A DNA stretch of 64,000 nt from Sphingomonas_D zeicaulis (GTDB lineage: Bacteria > Pseudomonadota > Alphaproteobacteria > Sphingomonadales > Sphingomonadaceae), in contig NZ_JBNPXQ010000008.1 of the NCBI RefSeq assembly GCF_050433225.1, positions 62,001 through 126,000 of the forward strand, in the 5' to 3' direction. The notes under the pieces were generated by a model. It was not told the origin of the DNA. It searched no databases and saw only the letters and a list, made by a program, of their open reading frames with translations. The position numbers and the translations under genes are program-made. This document shows, piece after piece, positions 16,466-24,683 of the stretch (positions within the stretch are counted from its first letter, which is position 1; each line of letters opens with the position of its first letter).

Positions 16466-17101
16466 ATGCACCTCATGAAGCAGAGCAAGGCCGAAATCCT
16501 CCGCGAATATGGCCCGTTCACGGATGTCGATGCCATTCACGGGGTCAGTTTCGATGGCAGCCATGTCTGGTTCGCCGGAGGTGACGCCCTCAAGGCGCTC
16601 GATCCGGAAACCGGCGAGATCGTCTGCACGCTGCCGGTCGCGGCGCATGCCGGCACCGCGTTCGACGGCACGCACCTCTTCCAGATCGCCGAGGATCGCA
16701 TCGACCGGATCGATCCGGTCGAGGGCCGGGTCGTCGGCAGCATCCCGGCGCCGGAAGGCGGCGCGGCCGGCATGGCGTGGGCGGAGGGATCCTTGTGGGT
16801 CGGCCAGCACCGCGCCCGCCGCATCCTTGAGATCGACCCGGAGACGGGCAATATCCTGCGCAGCATCGACGCGCAGCGGATGGTGACGGGGGTCACCTGG
16901 CTCGACGGCGAGCTATGGCACGCCACCTGGGAAGGGGATCAGAGCGACATCCGCCGCATCGACCGCGCAACGGGAGCGGTGCTCGAACGCATCGAGATGC
17001 CGGCGGGCGCCTTCATCACCGGGCTGGAGTCGGACGGCGTAGAGCGCTTCTTCTGCGGCGGCGGGCCCACGCGGAAGGTCCGGGCGGTGCGGCGGGGCTG
17101 A
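16466..17101 (+). CDS. glutamine cyclotransferase-like beta-propeller protein
   Basis: 211 residues made of about five repeats of the form D-G-x-x-L-W-x(n)-I-x-x-I-D-P-x-T-G (for example VWFAGGDALKALDPETGEI and SLWVGQHRARRILEIDPETG), which fold as a beta-propeller. Closest in style to the glutamine cyclotransferase/SMP-30-like and PQQ-type propellers; catalytic capacity cannot be inferred. No signal peptide, so cytoplasmic. The start may be ATG 16466 or 16475; neither has a strong ribosome site. Confidence 0.65.
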   Translation: MHLMKQSKAEILREYGPFTDVDAIHGVSFDGSHVWFAGGDALKALDPETGEIVCTLPVAAHAGTAFDGTHLFQIAEDRIDRIDPVEGRVVGSIPAPEGGAAGMAWAEGSLWVGQHRARRILEIDPETGNILRSIDAQRMVTGVTWLDGELWHATWEGDQSDIRRIDRATGAVLERIEMPAGAFITGLESDGVERFFCGGGPTRKVRAVRRG

Positions 17102-17141
17102 CCCTCTTCACCGCAGTCGCACCCTGACGATCAATCTTGCG

Positions 17142-17389
17142 ATGAGCGTCGGTACCGCGGCCCCGGCTGCGGTCGCGATCATGATCGGCAATATCAACGC
17201 TGTGATCGGCATCCTCGGCCTTTGGCCGATCGTCGCCGGGCTGATGCCGCTCGCCACCGGCGGGCGGCCACTTCATCGTCCGCGCGCTTGGCACCGAGGT
17301 GTCCGGCCTCGTCGATGTCGTGCTTGTGCCGCGTTCGGCAGTTCTCCTTCCTCGTTTCGACGCTCCGGCTGGCGTTCCGGTGGCGCTAG
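17142..17389 (+). pseudogene. relic of a small membrane protein, two +1 frameshifts
   Basis: Reads in three consecutive frames. From ATG 17142 it runs MSVGTAAPAAVAIMIGN and on to GLWPIVAGLMPLATGG (to about 17266). It then continues in the next frame as HFIVRALGTEVSGLVDVVL (to about 17330), and in the third frame as RQFSFLVSTLRLAFRWR with a stop at 17387-17389. Deleting one base near 17262 and one near 17328 would restore a continuous product of about 82 residues with two or three hydrophobic helices. No family name can be given with confidence. It may be a true pseudogene or reflect base-call errors. Confidence 0.45.
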
Positions 17390-17421
17390 GCGCATCCGCG
17401 GGCGCGCGCTACCAGCCGTCC

Positions 17422-18105
17422 ATGGATGATCTTTTCGCCGACATGCCGATCCGCGACCGCCGCCTCACGCGCGAGGCGCTGCAGATTTTGCGCGGCCCAC
17501 AGACCTTGATCGGTTGCGATCTGGAAGAGGCGGATCTGTCTCGCCTCGACCTGTCGGGCTGGACGTTAGAGCAATGCAACCTGCGCCGCGCCGAACTGAC
17601 CGGCGCGGCGCTGACGCGGACGGTATGGCGATCCTGCCGGGGTGCGTTCGCGGGCTTTGCCGGCGTCGATTTGTCAGAGGCGATGTTCAGCGCTTGCGAC
17701 CTGAACAATGCGGTGCTGAAGCGCGCCACGCTGGAAGGCGCGCGCTTCTCCGGCTGCAAGCTGACCGGCGCGGATCTTTCAGAGGTGAAGGCGATCGATC
17801 TCCAGTTCGAAGAAGTGCTGCTGATCAACGCCAGGCTGGCCGGGCACTCGTTCCGCAAGGCCAATCTGGTGCGCGTCGATTTCTCGCAGGCGGACCTGCG
17901 CAAATGCGATTTCCGGATGTCGTCGTTCGATGGTTGCAGCCTGCGCGAAGCGATCGTCGACGGCGCTCGCTTCGAAGGCGCAGACCTGCGCGGCGCCGAT
18001 CTCGGCGGCGTTCGCCTGGGCGACGCATCGCGGTTCCGCGGTGCGACGATCTCGCGCGAGCAGGCGGCGATATTGCTGGGCGAAGTCGGGCTGAACGTCC
18101 GCTAG
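17422..18105 (+). CDS. pentapeptide repeat protein
   Basis: 227 residues. From about residue 30 to 205 the chain follows the A(D/N)LXX pentapeptide rhythm (CDLEEADLSRLDL, GADLSEVKA, GADLRGADLGGVRL), which folds into a right-handed quadrilateral beta-helix. The family includes MfpA/Qnr gyrase-protecting proteins and many of unknown role; this one has no feature that would assign it to Qnr. ATG 17422 is chosen because the domain begins just after it; the open frame extends upstream into the preceding relic. Confidence 0.85.
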   Translation: MDDLFADMPIRDRRLTREALQILRGPQTLIGCDLEEADLSRLDLSGWTLEQCNLRRAELTGAALTRTVWRSCRGAFAGFAGVDLSEAMFSACDLNNAVLKRATLEGARFSGCKLTGADLSEVKAIDLQFEEVLLINARLAGHSFRKANLVRVDFSQADLRKCDFRMSSFDGCSLREAIVDGARFEGADLRGADLGGVRLGDASRFRGATISREQAAILLGEVGLNVR

Positions 18106-18157
18106 GCGCGGGTGATCGCCTCCATCGCCGATTCTCCCTGGGGGCTATGATGGCATC

Positions 18158-18413
18158 ATGCTCGACGTCGACAATTGTCCGGATGACGTCATCCAGCTTG
18201 CCGATGCGCGCCTGTGCTGCAGCTGGGGCCTGCGCGCGGCGCATGCGGCGCTGGGGCCTGCTCGCCGTCTGGCCGGCCTATGATGACGACGCCTTCGTCG
18301 AACGTCTCGACGCGGCAGGTTCCGCGGCGGATGACATGAAGATGCGGCCGAATGGCGGCCGCGCGGGGCCGCGCCACACGATCTGGTTCGCTTCCCGGCT
18401 GGAGGTCCAGTGA
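18158..18413 (+). pseudogene. small gene broken by one extra G in a GGGG run
   Basis: From ATG 18158 the frame reads MLDVDNCPDDVIQLADARL and continues to GLRAAHAAL. At GGGG (18253-18256) the natural sequence jumps one frame and continues GLLAVWPAYDDDAFVERLD to a C-terminal GPRHTIWFASRLEVQ and a TGA at 18411-18413. Removing one G restores a single frame of about 84 residues. Both halves look like genuine protein. Function not recognised. Either a recent inactivating slip or a sequencing error. Confidence 0.55.
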
Positions 18414-18417
18414 CACC

Positions 18418-19125
18418 TCAGAAGGGCACTTCCTTGCCCTCAAAATCGAACAGCTTGCCGCTGTCGATCACCTTCAATTCCTCGATGACGTCGAGCAGTT
18501 GCAACGCTGCGCGTTCCGGCGTGAACAGCCGCCCGGCCTGGACATTGCCCTGAAACGGGCGCGAGAGCGCGGTGTCGACCGTGCCGGGGTGAAGCGCGAC
18601 GACGATCGCGCGGTCATTGCGGCGGCGCTCCTCGATCGAGAGGTTGCGCACCAGCATGTTGAGGGCGGCCTTCGACGCGCGATAACCGTGCCAGCCGCCG
18701 AGCCGGTTGTCACCGATCGACCCGACCCGCGCGGAAAGCGTGGCAAACACCGTGCGGCCGCTGGCGGGCATCAGCGGAAGGAAATGTTTCGCGACCAGCG
18801 CGGGGCCGATCGCGTTGACCGCATGAACATGCGCCAGCCACGCCGGATCGAGCTGGGCGAGCGCCTTTTCGGGGCCGTGGTCGCCATCATGAAGGATGCC
18901 GGTGGCGACGATCACCAGCGTCGGCGGCGGCCCCTTGGCGACGGTCGCGGCGGCAGCGGCGATGGTCGGTTCGTCGAGCAGGTCGAGATGCTGCGCGCCG
19001 CCGCGTGAGCGTGCAAAGCCATGGACGATATCGAACGTTCCTTCATCGATCAGGGCGGTCTCGAACGCGGCGCCGATACCGCCCGATGCGCCGATCACGA
19101 TGGCGGAGGATTTGGCTGTGGTCAT
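18418..19125 (-). CDS. short-chain dehydrogenase/reductase, C-factor-like
   Basis: 235-residue classical SDR. The nucleotide-binding glycine motif is IGASGGIGAAF (about 11-21), and the active-site pair is Y and K in GYRASKAALN, with the Ser of the triad in ATLSARVGSI. Shorter than typical SDRs because the substrate loop is compact, like Myxococcus C-factor. Substrate unknown. Convergent with the broken small gene, with four bases between the stop codons. Confidence 0.88.
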   Translation of the reverse strand: MTTAKSSAIVIGASGGIGAAFETALIDEGTFDIVHGFARSRGGAQHLDLLDEPTIAAAAATVAKGPPPTLVIVATGILHDGDHGPEKALAQLDPAWLAHVHAVNAIGPALVAKHFLPLMPASGRTVFATLSARVGSIGDNRLGGWHGYRASKAALNMLVRNLSIEERRRNDRAIVVALHPGTVDTALSRPFQGNVQAGRLFTPERAALQLLDVIEELKVIDSGKLFDFEGKEVPF

Positions 19126-19222
19126 GGCGGTGCGGGGTAGCGATGGGACCGGAAGGGGTCAAACCGGGGGAGGGCGGGGTACGGGACCGACCTGCCCCCC
19201 AACACGCTAGCACCATATAGCG

Positions 19223-19742
19223 GTGGCACGCTGGCCAGCGCCCTGGCGTGTCGCGGTCAACCTTTCGCCGGTCCAACTCATGCGCGCCGACCTTGCAGGC
19301 ATCATCGCCGCGGCATTGCAAGACAGTGGCCTGCCCGCCGAACGGCTGGAGCTTGAAATCACCGAGACTGCCTTCGTCGCCGACAAAGTGCGCGCGCTCG
19401 ACATGCTGCGGCAGATCAAGGCGTTGGGCCTGTCGATCGCGATCGACGATTTCGGCACCGGCTATTCGTCGCTCGACACGCTGAACTCCTTCCCGTTCGA
19501 CAAGATCAAGATCGACGGCTCCTTTCTGATAAACGCGGATGAGAACCATAAGCTCGCGCCATTCTGGCGCGCGGCCACAGCCTCGACATGCCGGTGCTGA
19601 CGGCCTGGAAACCGAGAGCCAGCTCCAGTTGCTGCGCGATGAGCAATGCGGCGAGGCGCAGCGCTTTCTGTGGGGGCGCCCGGGGGAGGGACCGGCCCGC
19701 GATCCTGCCTGCGTGCCGGCGGACCGATTGACGGCCTTCTGA
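19223..19742 (+). pseudogene. truncated, frameshifted EAL (cyclic-di-GMP phosphodiesterase) domain relic
   Basis: Residual EAL-domain motifs are clear: RVAVNLSPVQL, LELEITET, IDDFGTGYSSL and FDKIKIDGSF. The first half of the domain, including the EAL signature itself, is missing; an in-frame stop at 19208-19210 precedes the homology. After KIKIDGSFL the frame breaks, and the C-terminal part continues in other frames as SLDMPVLT (about 19578-19601) and LETESQLQLLRDEQCGEAQ (about 19607-19664). No start context, no GGDEF partner nearby. It is a dead remnant. Confidence 0.8.
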
Positions 19743-20147
19743 ATGTCGTCGAGATCAGGGGCGGAAGGATCCAGCGTGGCGGGAAAGAACGTGTCGAACG
19801 AATGGAAGGGCGCAACCGTCCGCGCATGGCTGGAAAGCCGGATCGCCGCCGCGCGCGCGGATCAGGTGGCAGCCCAGCGGGGCGGCCGTGACGAGCAAGA
19901 TGATTGCGACAAGGCCTCCGCCGAGGAACTGGTCTGCTCCCATTTCCGAACGAAGGACAAGGACGCGCCCGACGACCAGAAGGCGTTCATGGAGGCGCTG
20001 CGCGGCTTGCTCGATCGCGAGACCTATATCTGGCGTGGCGTTTATGACGACGGCCGCTTCGACCGGCATGTGCGGTCCTACATCCGCAAGCTGATCAAGA
20101 TGGCCAAGGCGAACGAGGGGTTCGAAAAGACGCTGCGCTATCAGTGA
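19743..20147 (+). CDS. hypothetical basic/acidic protein
   Basis: 134 residues, not recognised. Begins at an ATG that touches the end of the EAL remnant. The first 60 residues are polar and low complexity (SGAEGSSVAGKN, GGRDEQDDCDK). The second half (about 70-134) looks structured and helical: DDQKAFMEALRGLLDRET followed by RSYIRKLIKMAKANEGFEK. Two Cys in the middle. It could be a real gene that acquired a new upstream region when the EAL gene decayed, and its true start could be further in. Confidence 0.5.
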   Translation: MSSRSGAEGSSVAGKNVSNEWKGATVRAWLESRIAAARADQVAAQRGGRDEQDDCDKASAEELVCSHFRTKDKDAPDDQKAFMEALRGLLDRETYIWRGVYDDGRFDRHVRSYIRKLIKMAKANEGFEKTLRYQ

Positions 20148-20201
20148 TCATCGGACGGGATGGCACAGGGGCGCGCGCGCGAGGCGAGAGGATGAAGATC
20201 G

Positions 20202-20846
20202 ATGAGCGGGACGCTGACCATCTGGAGCTTCGACTGGGTGCCGCCGGGTCCGCGCGGGTTCGTCCGCGATCTGCGCCTGCGCTGGGCCGCCGAAGAGGCC
20301 GGGCTTGATTATGCGGTCGGCACCGTGCCGTTCGAGACCAGGCAGGCCAGTCATTTCGAACGCCAGCCCTTCGGCCAGGTGCCGTTCCTGACCGATGGCG
20401 ACATCACCCTCTTCGAAAGTGGCGCCTGCCTGCTCCATCTCGCGGCCAAGAGCGAGGCGCTGATGCCGCCGGGCGCGCGCGGCGCGGCCGAAACGCTGCA
20501 ATGGGTGATCGCCGCGCTCAATTCGATCGAGATGGTCAGCGTGCCCTGGTGGTTCCTCCAGCTTTCGGGCGATCGTGAGAATGGCATGGCGGGCTGGCTG
20601 GACAGCCGCCTGGCGCATATCGAGGGCATATTCAGCGATCGCGAATGGCTGGTGGAAGACCGGTTCACCGCCGCCGACCTGATGATGGCGGATGTGCTGC
20701 GCGTGCCGGACGTGCGGGGCCGCGGCGATCGCCCTGCGACCGAAGCCTATCTCCAGCGCGTCCTCGCCCGGCCGGCGTTCAAAAAGGCGCATGACGATCA
20801 GCTTGCGCATTTCGCGGCGGCGGACGCGCGCCGCGCGGCGGGTTGA
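20202..20846 (+). CDS. glutathione S-transferase family protein
   Basis: 214 residues. N-terminal thioredoxin-like domain with the cis-Pro region GQVPFLTDGD and the glutathione gamma-Glu binding pair in LFESGACLLHL. The C-terminal helical domain has the N-capping-box-like FTAADLMMADVLR. Substrate unknown. Starts ATG 20202; the upstream 54 bases hold GAGGCGAGAGGATG, which supplies a ribosome site at the right distance. Convergent with the exported protein that follows. Confidence 0.9.
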   Translation: MSGTLTIWSFDWVPPGPRGFVRDLRLRWAAEEAGLDYAVGTVPFETRQASHFERQPFGQVPFLTDGDITLFESGACLLHLAAKSEALMPPGARGAAETLQWVIAALNSIEMVSVPWWFLQLSGDRENGMAGWLDSRLAHIEGIFSDREWLVEDRFTAADLMMADVLRVPDVRGRGDRPATEAYLQRVLARPAFKKAHDDQLAHFAAADARRAAG

Positions 20847-20853
20847 GGCGCGT

Positions 20854-21315
20854 CTAGCGGAAATCCTCGCGCAGCCGGGGATCGACGACCCTGCCGCCAC
20901 GACCGCCGTAGCCGAAGCGGCTGCTCTCGAACGAGACCGTCGCCCCGGCGTTTTCGCCCAGCGGGATGTCGGCCGTGCCATAGACGCTGCGCGTGCCATG
21001 CGAACCGACCATGAACCCCATTTCGCCATGGATGCGCCGGTCCGGCCGATCCGACGCGGTCCGTTCCCCGCGCGCGGCGGCGGCGCTTTCCTCGGTGCTC
21101 GCGTTCAGGATCGCCTCCCGCTGCGCCTCGGTCAGCTGCACCGTACGGGGGGCAGCGGTAGCGGTAGCGGATGGAGTGGGCTCGGCCGCCGTTACCGGTT
21201 CCGGCGATTGTGCCAACGCCGCCGTCGACAAGCAGGCCGCCCCGGCAACGTTCCAGGCAGCAAGGGCAAGCGCGATCGGGCGGGCGCGGCGGCGCATGGG
21301 CAACGGCATGGTCAT
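20854..21315 (-). CDS. exported hypothetical protein
   Basis: 153 residues with a clear Sec signal peptide (basic MRRRARP, hydrophobic LALAAWNVAGAACLSTAALA, cleavage after about residue 35 before QSPEP). The mature part begins with a Pro/Ala/Thr linker and ends in a small glycine-rich domain (GEMGFMVGSHGTRSVYGTA, then SRFGYGGRGGRVVD). Not recognised as a named family; I recall similar short exported proteins in sphingomonads. Presumably periplasmic. Confidence 0.7.
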   Translation of the reverse strand: MTMPLPMRRRARPIALALAAWNVAGAACLSTAALAQSPEPVTAAEPTPSATATAAPRTVQLTEAQREAILNASTEESAAAARGERTASDRPDRRIHGEMGFMVGSHGTRSVYGTADIPLGENAGATVSFESSRFGYGGRGGRVVDPRLREDFR

Positions 21316-21583
21316 GTCGCCTTATGGAGCCAAACGGCCTGACCGCCAAATGAACGGACGGTGGGCCATCGATGCGATCCGGGCGCGAGCCTATGCTGCC
21401 GGCGCTGCGATTGGGAAGCGATGATGAGAGCGGTCACATCGGCAGGCGTGATTTAATGGGCGCGCGAAGTTCTCTTCGACGCAGCGAAGAATGCCGCGAA
21501 CTTCGCTGGGCACGGCGTGTCGCTGAAGGCTCTGATCCGGTGAGACCGCGACGCGGGGTGCGAGCCGAAGATGCTCGTTTCAG
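21316..21583. other. spacer containing a nested hairpin
   Basis: 268 bases without a convincing gene. GCGAAGTTC (21464-21472) pairs with GAACTTCGC (21498-21506), and inside it TCTTCG (21473-21478) pairs with CGAAGA (21485-21490), giving a 15-bp hairpin with a 7-base bulge. No T-run follows. Possibly a 3' structural element or a remnant of a repeat. Confidence 0.35.
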
Positions 21584-22282
21584 TCACGGCGAGTTCCCGT
21601 TTGTCGCGTCGTGCTCATCGTCGATCGTTACATTCGCGAAATAGGCGTCCGTGCTCGGCCCGATCCATAGCGCCACGCCCCCGCTCGCACCGCTGCCGCG
21701 TTTGAGATCGTCGACGATCAGGGCCGGCTGCTCCTCGCCATTCACGAAGAGGCGCGCCGTCTGCCCGTGAACGACGATCCGCACCCTGATCCACTCTCCC
21801 GGCGCGACATCGGCATAGCTCTCATATTTTCCAGGATATAACGCACGCAGCCGCTCCCAATCGAAATCCGGCATACTGATATATTGAATGGTGTGATTGC
21901 GACGAAGCTGGTCTTCCGCCCGTCCATTGGTCGGCCTTATGTAGATGGCCTCGTAATGCTTATCGTCCGCCAAGCGAAAAGCGATGCCGACAAAGCCGCG
22001 CGCACTATCAGCCGCCCCCTCGCGAGGCTGGCCCAGGATATCGGCCATGATCGTGCCATTGCTGAAAGTGCCGACGTTCAGCGGGATGATTGCCGCTGTG
22101 CCGTCTGGCGTCACGTCGCTCACGTGCAAGGCAACCTGTCCCTTGAACATCGCCTTGCCCAGGGAAACGGAACTTGGTTTGCCGATCTCCTTGTCGGCTT
22201 CGAGACCGGCATTGGCTGCAGCCGAAAATGGCACAATGCACGCTATCGGCAGGCACCAGCACAGTCTTGCGATTCTGCTCAT
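21584..22282 (-). CDS. exported protein with concanavalin/LamG-like fold
   Basis: 232 residues. Signal peptide with a hydrophobic core and ANAG near the cleavage site (residues about 20-26). The mature part reads as a beta-sandwich of the concanavalin-A/DUF1080-type: GTIMADILGQ, GFVGIAFRLADDKHYEAIYIRP, WIRVRIVVHGQTARLFVNGEEQPALIVDDL and GGVALWIGPSTDAYFANVTI are the classic strands. Probably a periplasmic or surface carbohydrate-binding domain without a catalytic module. ATG 22282 with a GAGGAG site is used; a TTG at 22291 is possible. Divergent from a ToxR-like regulator. Confidence 0.75.
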   Translation of the reverse strand: MSRIARLCWCLPIACIVPFSAAANAGLEADKEIGKPSSVSLGKAMFKGQVALHVSDVTPDGTAAIIPLNVGTFSNGTIMADILGQPREGAADSARGFVGIAFRLADDKHYEAIYIRPTNGRAEDQLRRNHTIQYISMPDFDWERLRALYPGKYESYADVAPGEWIRVRIVVHGQTARLFVNGEEQPALIVDDLKRGSGASGGVALWIGPSTDAYFANVTIDDEHDATNGNSP

Positions 22283-22470
22283 CGGGAACAACTCCTCGGT
22301 GTGGATGATCGTGTGGATCGGTCAACGGTGAATCGTGGCGCGACAGGGCGGAAATTCGGCACGGAAGTCGAATAAGGAAAAGTTGAAGATGTTCTGAACC
22401 GCTCATAGCATCGGCGTGCGGCACGGTCCGGACCCGCGCCATCGCTCCACGAACCGGGGAAAGAGATCGA
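22283..22470. promoter_or_regulatory. divergent control region of the LamG-like gene and toxR-like gene
   Basis: 188 bases. Two direct copies of GTGTGGAT (22299-22306 and 22311-22318) lie 12 bases apart, close to one helical turn, just upstream of the exported-protein gene. This is a plausible binding site for the winged-helix regulator encoded on the other side. No firm -10/-35 pairs assigned. Confidence 0.4.
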
Positions 22471-23298
22471 TTGCAGACAGGCGGAAACCGGCGCGCTTGC
22501 GAAGAGCACAGGATCGGAAAGTGGATCTTCTTTCCGGGAAGCCATGAACTGTGCTGTGGCGTCCATGTGCGGCGGCTCGAACATCGCGCCGCCCGGGCGC
22601 TCGAACTGCTCTGCCGGCGTCGCGGCGAGATTGTGTCGCACGGAGACATTGTTGCGGAGGTTTGGAACGGTCGCAGCGTCAGCGCGAACAGCGTACCGGT
22701 CGTCATCAGGGATATTCGCAAAGCGCTCGGCGACGATGCGCGGAACCCATCGCATATCGAGACCATCTCGAAGCGCGGCTACCGGCTTCGAGGAGATGCC
22801 GCCCGGCTCGGGTCCGACGATGGCCTTTCGGTAGGCACGGTCAGGCGCTCATCACGTCGATCGCTGGTCATCTATCTGACCGCGGCCGCCCTCGCGCTCC
22901 TCGTAGTGGCAACGGGCTTTGCGAACAAAAACGGCCTGGGTGAAGGAAAAACCGTCCGATTGATCGTCGCCGATGTCGAGAACGCCACCGGAAGCGCTCA
23001 CTACCAACCCCTCGCGGCCGCCACGAGCGAAGTGATCGCACTCGACACACAAAGGCTCGAAGGCGTTCATATGCTTCGCTCCCGCAAAGCGCGACCGGCC
23101 GAAAACGACGTCATGCTCCGCACGCGCCTGATCTTGTGGGAAGGCCGTCCGACAGCGATGCTGTCCGCTGAGAACGCGGCCGGGGTCACGCTTTGGTCGT
23201 CGATGACCTCGGGAAAGGAGGCGCTGATCCCCGGCGAAATCTCCGCCGCCATTCAGGATCTCGGCAAGACCGTAAAACAGCCGGCGCGCGAACCTTAA
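22471..23298 (+). CDS. ToxR/CadC-like membrane-bound transcriptional regulator
   Basis: 275 residues. The N-terminal OmpR-type winged helix (about 18-108) includes LELLCRRRGEIVSHGDIVAEVW, SVPVVIRDIRKALGDDA and the wing HIETISKRGYRL. It is followed by a short linker, one transmembrane helix (about 131-150) and a periplasmic domain of about 125 residues with no recognised family. This one-component layout senses the periplasm and binds DNA from the membrane. The start is a TTG with GGGGAAAGA before it; no ATG precedes the domain. Divergent from the exported LamG-like gene, its likely target. Confidence 0.82.
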   Translation: MQTGGNRRACEEHRIGKWIFFPGSHELCCGVHVRRLEHRAARALELLCRRRGEIVSHGDIVAEVWNGRSVSANSVPVVIRDIRKALGDDARNPSHIETISKRGYRLRGDAARLGSDDGLSVGTVRRSSRRSLVIYLTAAALALLVVATGFANKNGLGEGKTVRLIVADVENATGSAHYQPLAAATSEVIALDTQRLEGVHMLRSRKARPAENDVMLRTRLILWEGRPTAMLSAENAAGVTLWSSMTSGKEALIPGEISAAIQDLGKTVKQPAREP

Positions 23299-23348
23299 GG
23301 CAGCAGCATCCTCGGCACGCCACTCCGGCATTGCGCGCGGCCACTCCC

Positions 23349-24683
23349 TTAATCCTCTCCCAGAAATCGCGCCCGCGCCAGCAACCCGCCTTCCGGCGCG
23401 GTGCCCAGTTCCAGCCGCGCGTCGTAGAAGCGCAAGATGTCCCCCGTCGCGGCCAGCCCCAGGCCGGTGCCAGGGATGGACGGGTCGAGCCGTGTGCCGA
23501 TCGTCAGCACGGCCTCGCGCATCGCTTCTTGCACGCCGGGGCCGTCGTCGCGAACTTCGACATGGTTGGGGCCGCCCGCCACGATCACCCGGTGCGCGGC
23601 CCATTTGCAGGCGTTGTCGATGAGGTTGGACAGGATCTCGGCGAGGTCGCCGCGATCGCAGGGCAGTTTCAGGCCAGGTGGCAGCGCGATCTCGATGCTG
23701 AGGCCGCGTGCCACGTGCAGGCGGCGCATCGCCTCGGCAATCGCCTCCACCAGCGGCGCGACCTCGGTCAATGTGCCGGCGCCGCGGGTGCCGGCGGCGG
23801 CGGCGCGGGCGAGGTGGTGGTCGATCTGGTGCTGCATCACCGCGCAGCGCGCCAGCAGGAAATCGGCGCTGTCGATGTGGCCGGCGAGGCGGAGCTGTTC
23901 GGCCTCGTCGATGATCAGCGCCAGCGGCGTGCGCAGATTGTGCGCGAGGTTGCCGGATTCGGTGCGCGCGCGCGCGATCAGGCTCGCCTGCCCCTCCAGC
24001 AGCGCATTGAAGCGGTTGACCACGGGGGAGAATTCGGCCGGCACCGCCGGGTCCAGCCGGTCGACCTCGCCATGGCGCAGCCGGTCCACCTCCTCGCCCA
24101 GCCGGCGCACCGGCGCCAGCCCGAAGCGGACGAGCGCGGCCGCACCGCCCAGCAGCAGCAGCCCCACCGCGATCATCGACAGGGTCAGGTCGCTGCGGAA
24201 CTGCGCGATCTGCTCGTCGATCAGCGCGCGCGCCGAAGCGATGGTGAAGATGGCGGTGCGGCCGTCGCCCAGCCCAACGCGGGCGCTGCGCTGGAGCAAA
24301 GGCTCGCGCGCATCTCCGCCCTCCCGCCAGGTGCCGTCGGCGGCACCCGCGTCACCCGCCGCGAGCGCGCGGCCGTGCAGCGAGCGTGATCGCGTCACCC
24401 GGCCGTCGCCGGCATCGACCTGCCAGTAAAGCCCCGATCCGCCGACGTTGAACAACGGGTCCGACAGCGGCTGCGCCACAAGCAGCGCCCCGTCCGGCGC
24501 GACGCTGGTCATCGCGATCAGCTCGTCGAGATGATGGTCCAGCTCGCTCTTGAAGCGATCGGTGGTGTGCACGCGATAGAGATTGGCGATGAACAGCCCG
24601 GCAAGCAGCATCGCCACCACCACCGCCGCGGCGGAGCCGACCAGCAGGCGGAGCCACAGGCTGTGTCGCGCCGGGCCGGTCAT
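23349..24683 (-). CDS. sensor histidine kinase of metal-efflux two-component system
   Basis: 444 residues. Two membrane helices (11-34 and 166-186) enclose a periplasmic sensor of about 130 residues, then HAMP (about 187-240), HisKA with phospho-acceptor H248 in NLAHNLRTPL, and HATPase with N box NLIDNACKWA, G1 RDDGPGV and G2 GTGLGLAATG. It overlaps the response regulator by four bases and is divergent from the RND operon, so it is the probable metal or stress sensor for that pump. Confidence 0.92.
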   Translation of the reverse strand: MTGPARHSLWLRLLVGSAAAVVVAMLLAGLFIANLYRVHTTDRFKSELDHHLDELIAMTSVAPDGALLVAQPLSDPLFNVGGSGLYWQVDAGDGRVTRSRSLHGRALAAGDAGAADGTWREGGDAREPLLQRSARVGLGDGRTAIFTIASARALIDEQIAQFRSDLTLSMIAVGLLLLGGAAALVRFGLAPVRRLGEEVDRLRHGEVDRLDPAVPAEFSPVVNRFNALLEGQASLIARARTESGNLAHNLRTPLALIIDEAEQLRLAGHIDSADFLLARCAVMQHQIDHHLARAAAAGTRGAGTLTEVAPLVEAIAEAMRRLHVARGLSIEIALPPGLKLPCDRGDLAEILSNLIDNACKWAAHRVIVAGGPNHVEVRDDGPGVQEAMREAVLTIGTRLDPSIPGTGLGLAATGDILRFYDARLELGTAPEGGLLARARFLGED

